Source of the DNA: Ephemerocybe angulata
Taxonomy: Eukaryota; Basidiomycota; Agaricomycetes; Agaricales; Psathyrellaceae
Direction of reading: 5' to 3'
Length of the DNA: 64,000 bases
Assembly (NCBI GenBank): GCA_013368325.1
Contig: JAACJK010000002.1
Coordinates: 186,001 to 250,000, forward strand
The notes below the pieces were generated by a model, which saw only the letters and a program-made list of their open reading frames with translations, did no database searches and was not told the origin of the DNA. A program made the translations under genes and the position numbers. This document shows, one piece after another, positions 10,901 to 21,205 of the stretch. The stretch's first letter is position 1. Each line of letters begins with the position of its first letter.

Positions 10901-13900
10901 CGACTTCGACCGACTCCTCGCCTTCCAGCATGCGCCCGCGGTCGCCGCCTCTCATTCCAGGGTACCCGTTCCCCCATTACAACGCCGAGGTCCAGCAGAA
11001 GCAGCCGACGGTGACGATGGAGGATTGGGAGGACTTGAAGGAAATGTGGACGAGGTGTCTGGAGGTCGTCGATGTGGAGGAGCCGGAAGACGTCTTGCCG
11101 TTGTTACGGGGCATCATTCACGAGTGCACCCGCTTCTTGCAGGAGTATGACGACCCGTCGGTCGTCTTCATGGCGCCCCCAAAGAGTAACCACGAAACCA
11201 CCGAGTCCGTTCAATTTCTCGAAGACTCCCTCTTTGATGCTCATGAATGTTGCTATAGAACCTCTATCTCGGTCAAGAGTGAGTCGGATGTCGAGATGCT
11301 GCTCCCTGCTGCCTCAACACCACCCCCGTCTGCGAGTTCAGCCCGTCCCTCGATTGCCCGTCCCCCATCCGACGGCCACTCCCGGCCTCGTGAAAGGCAC
11401 CATCACCTCTGTCACAACCACGAAAGCAACTGGCACCGCAACAGTCCCAATCCGGACCTGCCTACCGCTTTCCACAGCCTGCTGGGTACCGCGCTGTTCC
11501 TCTTCGGCAACCTCATCGGAGCAAACCCGGAACTCGCCTTGGAGGGCGAGCCGCAAAGCTCAACCGTATACCACCTCTACGCCGTGGACGTCTTTGAGGT
11601 TGGGGAGAACCTGCCCGCGAAGACCCTCATTAAGGCTGCACTGCACCATGCGCCTTCCTCATACGTCTCGACCTCTCCTGTCACTGCAATCGCCAAATAC
11701 GGCGCGACGCCCTACTCTTCGGACTACCCGACCACGAGTGAGGCCCCTTCCGCCACAGCCGGTTTCACGCCAGAGTGCTGCGCCCTTGGCATGAAGGAGG
11801 ACTGGCAGATGGCGGTCACATGGGGCCGCGCGCTTGTCAATCTCGCGGAGGATTTGATGGAGCGGCAGAATATCGTCCAGGAGCGCGAGCAGCAGATGCT
11901 GCAGCAGCAACACCAGCACAATATGTCTGGCCAGCGAGGTGGAGGGTACTACCAAGGTCCTGTGTTCGAAAACCCCGCTGCATTTCTGGCGGAAGATTTC
12001 AGCACGCCGCGGTATTTGAATCGGGGAGGGTACTTTGAGGGTACGGGTGGAGCGGGGATGGGGCTTATGTTGAATGGAGCTGGGGGGTTCGTGCCTGCTG
12101 GGAACGGGATGGGCGGGAGCCTGTCAGCGTTCCGGACACCGGAGACGTTGGGCGCTCCCGAGGACTTTTGGGCGGGTAACGCTACGGCTATGGGCATGAG
12201 AATGGGCTCGGGCGGGTACAACACGAGTGCGGCGACATCGACGTACGCTTCGGGCTCATCGACCTACGCCTCCAGCAGCAGTGGCTCGTCGACGACTACG
12301 ATGCCGTCCCTCGCCACGACCCCCGTGGCCAGTGCCGCACCACGCCTCCCGGCCTTTGGCTCTGGGGCGCCGCAGCACATGTATCCGTCGTCGAGCTTCT
12401 TGAGCCCGTCGTTTATTGCCGCGGCGTCGTCGGCTTCGGGCGAGGGCCCGCTTGGGTCTGCGATGCCGGGAGATGGGACGCATGCGACAAATACGCCTGT
12501 GGCGACACCCAATGGGTGCGATCCGCGGCGTGTGTGGGCGGAGGAGTGCCCGTTTGTGGTGATCAGGAGCCGGATCCCGCCTGTGACAAGGCGGATGAAT
12601 CTTGGGGTGGGTGGGGGTGTGAGTGTGGATGAGATGATGACGATGGCGGTGGATCAGTTTAGTAGGGGTATTTTCCATATGCCGAGGAGCGGGGTTGTGG
12701 GTGAGGAGGAGGGGGAGGGGCATGGGCATGGGCATGGGCAGCATGTGGGGGGGCAGCATCGGTCGGCGGGGCATCATTCGCATTCGCATTCGCATCGGCG
12801 GAAGAGGAGGGATGAGGGGAGGCGGAACCATTCTGCGGGTGCGGGTGGTGGGGCTGCGCCTGCGAGTGCGGCACCGTTTTTTTCGAGGGCGTCGCATTTG
12901 TATACGATTGCGGTGCAGGTGCTGCTGCTTGCCGAGAAGCTGGGTGAGCCGGAGAGTCGGTATAAGTGGGCGCGGTATGCGGATACGGTGTTTGGGCAGA
13001 TGAAGTTGGAGGAGAACCCTGGGGCGGCGGTTGTTACGTTCTCGAGTGAGAGTTTGGCGGGGGCGTTGAATTATGGGGTTGAGGAGGGGATGGTTGGTGG
13101 GCGAGTAAGTGGGGCGGATGGGATGGATGTGGATGGAGAGGAGAGAGGGCGGGAGGTGGGGAGGGAGCATGGACATCATCATCATCACCACCACCATAGA
13201 CATCACCACCATCGGCATCACCAAGGGGCGCAGAGGGCGGTGGGGGCCTCCAGTGTGGGGGTACCTGCGAGCATCCATTCGCATGCTGGGGTGGGCTTGC
13301 GCAGCACGGTTGTGCGCCCGCCGACGAACCATCCGAGTTATTTCTTGAATAATGAGACGAACCCGGAGATTCTGAAGGCGAGGGGACGGTGTGCGCTTAT
13401 TATTGGGGGCGCGAGGGTGGAGGAGGGGGTTGAGGGCCCGTTGGAGCAGGTGTATGCGGAGGCGGGGGAGGAGCGCAACGATGATGTGGGGGTGAAGGCG
13501 AGAGTGAGGGAGGTCTTGGAGAGCGAGGACGCGGTGGAGGCGCGGGAGAGGTTGGAGGATGCTGTGAAGCTTTTGGAGCGGGCGAGGGAGGTGTGGAGGG
13601 CGGATGTGTGGGCGCCGAGGAGGAAGATTCGTGAGGCTGCGAGGCGGAAGCGTGAGAGGGAGAGGGCGAGGGGCAAGGAGAGGAAGCCGAGAATTATGCG
13701 GGAGGAGGTGGAGGACAAGGATGTCGAGCAACAGCGCGTGAAGGGCGAGGAGGCGGAGGTCGAGAGGCAGAGGAAGAGGGCGGAGATGCAGGAGACGAGG
13801 GAGAAGGACAGTAAACTGGGGAAGGTTAAGCGAAGGGGCATCGGGCGCGTCGCTGCTGATAACAAGCGCAGCGCAGCGTCGAAGGCGTCTTCTTCAACCT

Positions 13901-14457
13901 CAGTAACGCCGAGTAACCTGTCGCCGCCCTCGACTGGGTCCTCCCCTGGCTCGAAGGGCAAGGAGCGCGCGTCGATCTTCCCTACGCCCTCGGAGCTGAA
14001 TACGCCGGAGGGCGAGGTGGCGTCGAGTTTGATGCGGATTATGAGCCCTGGGACGGAGGGCCCGCCTGCGTCGCCTGCGCCGAGTGGGGCGAGTAGCGCG
14101 GGGAGCCGAAGTCCGAAGGCTGCGCCCGCGGTGCACGCGATGACTGAATACTTCCCGCTGACTCCGAGGGCCGATGAGCGGGGGCTTGGGCTGGAGGACG
14201 AAGATATGCGCGAGGAGAATAAGGATAAGGAGGAGGAGGAGAAGTTTGTGGCGGAGGAGGAGGGGGAGGAGATGGAGGAGATGGATTTGGCGAGTTTGCT
14301 CGCGGAGGCGTATGTGATGTTGGCGGATTTGATGCTTGGGGAGGGGGAGAAGGGGGAGATGTATAGGAGGGCGAGGGAGGAGGCGAGGAGGGCGGGGAAG
14401 GAGGGGCTTGTGGAGGAGGAGCTTGGAGAGGGGGAGGAGAGGATGGTTGTGGACTGA
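7972..14457 (+). CDS. Large, mostly disordered protein of unknown function
   Basis: Exons run to 9570, 9815..10201 and 10355..14457. Intron 9571..9814 (GTGAGT...CGTAG) contains a CGT repeat. Intron 10202..10354 (GTGAGT...GACAG) is 153 nt and free of stops, so it could also be retained. The 5' end is unsure: ATG 7972 opens a Ser/Pro-rich exon in another frame, which needs an unplaced intron before 8158; ATG 8097 lies in the main frame. The protein is about 2000 aa. It has long Ser-rich runs (8230-8330, 10000-10040), His-rich runs (12720-12800, 13170-13220) and Lys/Glu/Arg-rich helices (13500-13850, 14200-14430). The ordered-looking parts are around 11450-11620 (GTALFLFGNLIG) and 12880-13050 (YTIAVQVLLLAEKLG), reminiscent of helical repeats. 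I do not recognise the family. A decayed partial copy lies at 2990-3755. Confidence 0.7.
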
Positions 14458-14985
14458 CATGACGCTTATTTTATCGTGCTCTTCGAACGCTTTTTTGTTG
14501 TTATTTTATTTTCTTCCTTTCTCCTTCCTTCGTTGTTTCGGCCACCTCCCTGATATATCACGACCACTTATTCCAGTCACTCTAGTTTTCTTATCTGCGC
14601 TTTACGCACTCACTCATACGCATCTGTACTTTATATCTCGCACTGGCATCCCTTGCTGATTCGCTATTACAATACACACATGGAATTCCAGCTGACTGTC
14701 ACCTACATACTCATGTGTTTGCCTGAGGCCTGAGATGCACAGTTGCACCTGTAGGCCTGGGTATACGTAAAGCCCCGAGATGCTCGGACTGAACACATAA
14801 TCAACGGCACAGGGCCCTCAAAGCGGGTGTGGCTGCCGGTTCTCTCAACTTCTCTGCCACAACGGTCACAAAAATTGACGAAACAAAGAAAGGCTTGTAC
14901 TAGACAAGTACGACGCGGTGTGCTTTCTCAGACCTGTTGCTCACACATATAGCTAGCGGCGACGTCCAACGGTCCAATGCGGAAA
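14458..14985. other. Spacer between the large gene and MYND copy 2
   Basis: No gene was seen. The left half is T/C-rich and is probably the 3' untranslated region of the large gene. The right half is the promoter of MYND copy 2. It has an ACATATA element at about 14946, but the CCAAT-containing upstream block shared by copies 1, 3 and 4 is not recognisable here. Confidence 0.4.
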
Positions 14986-17054
14986 ATGCAACCAGCTCAA
15001 GCCCACTTCAGGATCGATGCGGTATGATTACCTGCGATTTAGGTTCTGAATACCTCTAATCGTTACTCGGTTTCTCGAACCTCAAGCTGCTCAAAGAAGC
15101 GGAACGGGGATCCCTCCCTCACCTTAGCCGATTGGAACACGAATGGCCGACCGATCCCTCCTTGTCCCAACGGGCGCTGATGATTCTGCTGGAGCACTTC
15201 AAGGCTCAAGCTCCCCATCTGCGCCGTCTGCAGCTTCGAGAGGTCGAGCGTGCATCGGAGATCATGCTGGCCGCTTCGGTAGGGCTGGACGGGGCACTCA
15301 AGTCCCTGGCCACCTCCACCGAGGCGGAAGCAAACAAATTTACCGCCGCTTTCCATCCGTATCTACAAGAATACTTCGCTTGGCTTCGGTTCGTCGTCGG
15401 CGCGGAAGGATTACTTCCTGATTCGCCGCCGACGAAGGTGGCCTCGTTCACTGCGACTCGGGTATTTACTCTGTTCAAAGCTGGGCTCTGCAACACGGAC
15501 GACCCGGATATCTTGGAGTGCATCCTCGACATGGCCCTGTTCTTATTCATGGACACTACCCTATGGAAATGGCAGAAAGTCAAGGCCTTTACTCAAGAGC
15601 AATATCAAACGATTGTCGCCCCGAAGTTTGTGCCGTTGGAATTCTGCCTTTGCTATCCCTCGACGCAAGCGGCTCTCTACAAGAAACTGAATCTGGCGAC
15701 TACCGAGTTGCTGAAGCATCTTTGCGACACCTTTTCTCGCCAATGCTCGGAATGTGTTGCAGGATTTCCCAAGGACACCCCTGGTTTGGACTGCACGACC
15801 TTCTCGTCCTACGTCCACAACGCCTTTATCTTGTGCCACAAGGTCCCTAGGTTTTTCAAGCTCATGCTCAAGTCTCGTTTTCCGGTGCTTGCATTGAAGG
15901 CCGCGCTTAGTTTTCCTCTTGCCCCAGCTTGCAACTTACCCAGGGGTTCCCTGGCGCTCGAAACAGCCTCCGCCATGTTCTATACCGAAATTCTTCTGAT
16001 GGACAACTCGCGTCACTTAATCGTTCAGCTTCTTGAGGCTGGCCTTGTCGAAACACTGGTTAACGACCTCCTCTCTCCGCGAGGTGAAGGCAAGGAAGGG
16101 AAAGTCTTCGAAGAATGGACGTTTCATTATCCTGATATGAGCCCCTTGAAGGCCCTCATGTATGCCAGCTACGATCCGCATATCGCGAATGCCCTCCATG
16201 TCGCAATCATGGCAATCCCGCCGAGGACGATGAGCAACAGCACTGCTTATGACATCTGGAGACGTTTTGTTGACAACTTTGGGTTTCACCGGGACGCTCT
16301 GCGCCGGCTTCCCAACGACCACATTCCCCTCTGCGACTCTCTCAAGGTAATTCCTAACCCATTCCTAGCTTTACGCTCGCCCTAACACCAGTCTTATGCC
16401 CGCAGCATCCTTCTGTATCCAAAGCCGGCGGACTAGGGGTCCAGGCCTCGAAGGAATGTTCGGGGTGCCATACCACTCTCTATTGCTCTACCGAATGCCA
16501 GCGAGAAGACTGGAGCTCTCTTCATCGAGAAGAATGCACTCGAAGCCGCGTTGAACTCATAGGTCGGTCTTCAATACATTTCACATTGACTATGGCGTTC
16601 TAATTAATCCCTCGTAGATCGCCAATTGAAAGGGTCCTCGATATCTCACCGGACACGGCTGTACAATCTTTTGCATTTGGAGGCCATCATGCATCAAATA
16701 GCATCGCAAAGGGGAGGGACCTCGGACGAGTGGAGGAGCAAGCCGGTGTGCATCGTCGATGCATCCTTTTACCCCGTGTCCATGGCTTTCGGTACGGTTG
16801 AAACATTGGCGACATTCAACACGCAGTTTGGGTTCAAATTGTTTGATTGTGCGCGCAGTCGAGCGATGCTGCGTCAAGTTGAGGAGGGCGATTCGACTGT
16901 GCTTGCGGTCTGCATATCAGCGTTCGGGCGGTGTGGTGTCTTTACGTTTGCGAGGTTTGAGATGGATGGATCTTCGATGACTCTCCATTTGCAGGGTGGG
17001 TTCTGTAGGGCGATAGATGCATCCGACATCGGGCGTGATTATCTTAATATATAG
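14986..17054 (+). CDS. MYND-type zinc-finger family protein, apparently intact (copy 2)
   Basis: Exons 14986..15021, 15087..16346, 16406..16562 and 16618..17054 join in frame to 629 aa. Introns are 55-65 nt. The layout equals copy 1: a 12-codon first exon (MQPAQAHFRIDA), a large unknown helical region (EHEWPTDPSL near its start), and a MYND finger in exon 3 (CSGCHTTLYCS, then CQREDW and the closing H-x3-C). A conserved tail follows in exon 4 (LKGSSISHRTR, AFGRCGVFTFARF, LQGGFCRAIDASD). Zinc is presumably bound by the Cys/His set of the finger, a protein-interaction module. The biological role is unknown. A remnant of another copy follows directly. Confidence 0.87.
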
Positions 17055-17214
17055 TGTAGCGTAGACTTTGGTATACCGAGAGCACCCTTGAGCGCTCACT
17101 AATAGGTAGGATGACATCCCATTTGATTCGCAAGTCTAGCTCTAGATTTCTCCGGTAGGTGTGACTGCAAAGGAGTGTTTGTTACACCCCAGTTCCCCTG
17201 CCCGGGCACTGCGA

Positions 17215-17479
17215 CGCGATCAAACACGCGTGGCTGTATAAGCATCTGGGGTTTGACCTATTCGATGATGCTCGGAGTCGGGCCATACTTCGTCGAGTGG
17301 CAGAGGATGATTCTAGCATGCTCGCGGTCTGCGTCTAGGCGTCAGGTCGTTGTGGCGTCGTGACGGTTGCGAGATTTGCTGTGTTGCCCCCGGCCTTCGA
17401 AGCTGTTCCAGCTCCAGTGTGAATTCTGTAGGTTGTTGGATCTGTCTGAGGCCGAAGAATAAGGTCTTAGTATATAGTG
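17215..17479 (+). pseudogene. Decayed remnant of a MYND-family last exon
   Basis: In one frame the sequence reads GFDLFDDARSRA, then AEDDSSMLAVCV, a TAG stop, and ASGRCGVVTVARF. This matches the tail of copies 1 and 2 (FKLFDCARSRAML ... LAVCISAFGRCGVFTFARF). The remnant ends in TATATAGTG, as copy 2 does. It has the in-frame stop and lacks the upstream exons. It sits in tandem, 160 bp behind copy 2, and indicates a former tandem duplication. Confidence 0.75.
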
Positions 17480-18067
17480 TAAATGCACGCATCGGTGCGG
17501 TGCAGCTCCTCATACGCTTGAACGAATATCGTCCAGTGACAACACCACAGGTTCGACTGTATGTAGCTCTTGTCGCAGGACACTCAGCCCCTCTGCGCAT
17601 GGTACATGGACTAACTGGGTTGCACATGACCCATGATTGATTGGCAACCTGGGCCCAGCTGGGAACGCTGTGCCGCTGTGTTGATGGACCAGCTGGGCTC
17701 GCTGGGCCCAATGATGGCGAATAAATGCCGGTTGTTACGTCACAGAGTGATCCCTTGGCTTCATCCTCAGCACCTAGTATCCAGGCCTTGTAGAATTCAG
17801 AAAGATATCTCTCATAGCTCTATGTAGTAAGCCTTTTAAACACAAAATTTGGGAGCCCCAAAGACCACAACTGTAGAAGGGGGGATGGTATGAGGGATGG
17901 CGTGGCTTCAAGTTCGTGGCAGAGCCTGAAATATAGTAACCGCCGATCAATCCAGATCAATGGGTTCAAGATGCATCTTTGTCATAATCTGTCAGCATCC
18001 TTGATCCGCGTGTCAGACGGCCGTGGCGATCCTCAGGCTTTTCCACAACCACTTGCAATCCGAGCCG
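17480..18067. other. Spacer before the TET/JBP gene
   Basis: No gene was recognised. There is a patch with repeated CCCAGCTGGG-type palindromes (17647-17712). It may contain the left border of the KDZ-linked region and the promoter of the oxygenase gene, but no border signal was identified. Confidence 0.35.
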
Positions 18068-19421
18068 ATGCCAGCTCCCGTTCCTCCGACGCTGCCCGGA
18101 GGACTGGACCGCTGTAGACTCTATGCAGAATACGCTGGGGGCCTCATGGCAGAACTGACAGGGAAGGGACCAAGGGTTGACGGTGGTTCAGCACCCTCGA
18201 TCCCGCTGGAGATCAAGTCGGAGCTCGAGTCGATGGCCAGAAGGGTACATGAGACTTGGCAGACCCGAGGTGAGAGCATCCACTTGATTTTTGACTCTTA
18301 CTTTAATCCGATAGTCCGGCTTCCTTACTCTCTCGATGATGTGCGAGCTGCCTTGGAAAAGACCGGCTTAGGAGAGACCCGCAACGAGCATCTACGCAAA
18401 TCCTTCGGTTCGAGCTTCGGCAGGATGGAAGATGGGGGATACGGCCTTGTCGATAGCCCGGCTGTGTATATTGATCGTGATGACAACGTTATCGCTTGGT
18501 ATCTTCCAGGTGTTTTCACCCGACGACGTTCGGTATGTAGTTTCGTTCCATCCGGCCGACCTTCTCATCGAAGCTCCACAGGAAATCATTTACGAGGCTA
18601 TGCTACAGTCGGTCAATATACCGGGGCTTTTCCGAAAACCTCGACCTCGTGATAATTGGCGAGATCACTGTGAACACTTCGCTGTTCCTGAGAGATGCGA
18701 AATCCTTCCGACCAATACGGACATCAGCATATGCTGGTACAACCGTGGCTTCGGCGTGCGTATTTAAACGTTCAAACTCATGTCAGAGAGACTAATTCAT
18801 GCCTTCAATCAGCCGCACAACTCCCTTCCTGCACCTTCCGCCAATCTCAAGCATTCCAACTCGGGCGGGCTCCTTTTTCTCGAGCGTTTAGAAGACACGA
18901 ACGCGTTAATGGGTGCACTTCTCTTCCTCGTTCACCCGGATCTATATAACCAACAAATGGCGGTCCTTCTCGAGTTGAAAGGGGGCCATGCGAAGACTGG
19001 AGACCGGGAACTTATGAAGCGCGCCTTCACCGTTTGGTCGACACCCTTCACTGGTTTCTCTGTCATCGCCAACCGAGAGACTGTCTTTCACAGGGATAAC
19101 AAGGGAGGCCAAGTTTTGTTTGATCTGGTGGCATCGTTCGGCCGATATAGACACGGCCGTTTCGAGGTACCGTTGCTGGGAGCTAGGTTTGCCTATGATC
19201 CGGGAACCGCGTTTGTCCTTCCTGGCTATTTGTTGGAGCACGGGGCTAGTAAAACAGACGGGGAACGCATATGCATAGCCAGCTTCTTCAAGCCGGCCGT
19301 GGGCTACGGGGCCTTACCCAATCAATACAAGGAAGTACCACCTCCTACTCTGGACCACCTGAGAACGATACACGGATTGTCAACACCGCGCTCTATGGAT
19401 GGAGAAGGCATCTGGAATTAG
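18068..19421 (+). CDS. TET/JBP-type 2-oxoglutarate/Fe(II) oxygenase, KDZ-associated
   Basis: The C-terminal part shows the iron-binding set of this family. H-x-D is HRD at 19089-19097, a distal His is at 19239-19241 (LLEHGA), and a 2-oxoglutarate-binding Arg follows at 19266-19268 (GERICIASFF). Upstream are MHPDLY-like (LVHPDLYNQQ) and FSVIANRETVFHRD. TET/JBP enzymes oxidise 5-methylcytosine or thymine in DNA; in basidiomycetes they occur next to KDZ transposases, as here. An intron at 18756-18812 (GTGCGT, CTAAT branch, CAG) removes a TAA. Near 18465-18511 the frame changes. Either a 46-nt intron starts after SPA, or a one-base shift follows WYLPG. The WYLP sequence looks coding, so a frameshift is possible. 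The ATG at 18068 is the first in frame. Confidence 0.75.
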
Positions 19422-19426
19422 ACTAC

Positions 19427-20126
19427 CTAATCAAACACTCTTTCCCCAGTAACCCCCAAGTAGAATCTATTAAACCTTCCAAGCCTTTCTGACGCGCCTT
19501 TTGACCCCGTCGCGACCACTTCCCCGACCTCCGACAAAGCAGATATGTAAATGTCCAAGCTCTCCACGATCTTCCCAATATATAGGTTTGTTCTCGCAAC
19601 CAAGTCTTCGGATCTTTCATCCGGGCAATAAATCAACTCGAACCACTGCGTCGTGAATTGGCGAAAGATCTGGAAGACGTCGGATAGACCCTCCTCATCC
19701 CACCAGTTCTCCACCGGGAATGTTACGTCGCTTGCTAGACTGTGCTCGTCTTCCAAAAGCTCCCCGCTGGTCATCGTCTTCCATAGAGTCTCGTTGCAGT
19801 CCAAGCAAGGGAGAATACGTCGAACGAAGTCTGCGGCTATGGGCTTATCTTCGACCCTTTGCCAATCGAGCATGGCTACTTTCACCCCTTCAAGCCTAGT
19901 AATGACCTTCTGGATACGTTCACGGGGTTAGCCGCCTCAGCAGCAGACACAACTTCTTGACGATCTTGCGTACCATTTCATTAAGAAGCATGTCGATGTA
20001 ATCAGGGTTTGGCGTCGCCGGATCCACCTCAAGCAGGAACGTAAGGAATGCCTGTCGACGCTGCAGAAGGAAGACGTCGAGCAATTTCCACTGCTCCGGT
20101 GTAATCAAGTCTTGGGATATTCGCAT
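19427..20126 (-). CDS. Small protein of unknown function in the KDZ cluster
   Basis: Exons 20126..19974 and 19909..19427 join to 211 aa. The 64-nt intron has GTACGC, a GGCTAAC branch site and CCAG. The protein starts MRISQDLITPEQW and is mostly helical by appearance, with Trp-rich acidic stretches (ENWWDEEG) and no Cys/His cluster or known catalytic motif. It ends five bases from the stop codon of the TET/JBP gene, so the two are tail to tail. The family is not recognised. Its tight packing with the oxygenase and transposase suggests a linked role. Confidence 0.65.
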
Positions 20127-20309
20127 TGCGTGAAACGAGAGAGCTCGCGAGGGAATGGGGCGCAGAGATATGATGATGGATGGAAGAGAAAAGGGAGAAT
20201 CAGAGCCGCGCAAACTGATCATGATGCTGTATCGAAAGAGAGCGTCATTCAATTTAAAATGCATAACAACGGCTTCTATCTAAAGGCCCCCCTTCCAGAC
20301 GAGTCTGAA

Positions 20310-21125
20310 TCACACTCTCGCCCTCTTTGGCTTCTTAGTACCACCCTGCTCTGCTTCTTTGAGAATCTCGGCTTCCTTCTCTTTCAGCGCCCTCTCTTCC
20401 AACTCCTTGAAGTCCTTTAGCATCGTTTCGAGGCTCGCCACGGATTTGATGATACGGGCAAGATGCCAAGAGGTCACTGCAACCTCGTTGTCCACCTCTT
20501 GTATCGCCTCCTTCGTCAGGCTATACGCCTCCTCGATATCGCTGATGGACATCTTCCCCAGTTGAAAGATGTCGTATGCAGGCAGGACAAATGCGCGCGG
20601 GACATTCTTCTGTTCTGCTTTCCAGAACTCGAAAAGGCCCTCTTTACCAGTCCGAACTTCATCGCCATCGTCCTTAGGGTGCTTGAAATTCGACCACCAG
20701 TTCCCGCCGTATGCTGGAAGTAGACCGTCTTCCTGATCCGGGCATGTTGAAATGATGTCGAGCAGGGCGTCGAAATCCGTCAGTCGATCGTACATGAAGA
20801 GCTTGGTGAGCTTTCGCAAGGCGTAGGGGGAATGAAGTCGGTCGTTGAACAACAGCGACCCAAACCCAAGATAAAACATGCTGGAGGACTTTCAGGTTTC
20901 AGCGCACGTATCCTAGCATATATGGCACAAGACACTCACCAGCTCTTCCTTCATGAGCTCTTTAAACCTCTCCACCCCTTCGAATGGCAATGTCGACGCC
21001 TTCGAGACGAACGCCACTGCGATCGCACGCGACCGACTGGAACAGTAGTTGAGGAATGCTTGGTAGGTCTCCGCACTCATCTCGCTGAAGTTGTCCTTGA
21101 ACCATTTTCGATCGGTCTTCTCCAT
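20310..21125 (-). CDS. Small protein with C-terminal coiled coil, unknown function
   Basis: Exons 21125..20940 and 20888..20310 join to 254 aa; the 51-nt intron runs GTGAGT...GAAAG. The protein starts MEKTDRKWFKDNF. It has an ordered-looking middle (GFGSLLFNDRLHSPY, NWWSNFKHPKDD) and a Glu/Lys-rich helical end with a basic tail (KKPKRARV), which could be a nuclear localisation signal. It is co-oriented with the KDZ transposase, whose stop lies 80 bp upstream. No known family is recognised. Confidence 0.65.
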
Positions 21126-21205
21126 CGTTGCGAATGTGGTCGGTTATGGGTAAGAGTCAAATATCAAGATTCAAGATTCAAAAACCGGTTCTACAACTCC
21201 TAACC

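Noticed and set aside
12256..13731. Another long minus-strand frame opposite the large gene
   Set aside because: Pro/Arg/Leu-rich shadow of GC-rich plus-strand coding; no start context, introns or motifs of its own.
18765..18767. TAA stop within the TET/JBP gene as a sign of inactivation
   Set aside because: An intron with GTGCGT donor (18756), a CTAAT branch site and CAG acceptor (18812), 57 nt long and in phase, removes it.
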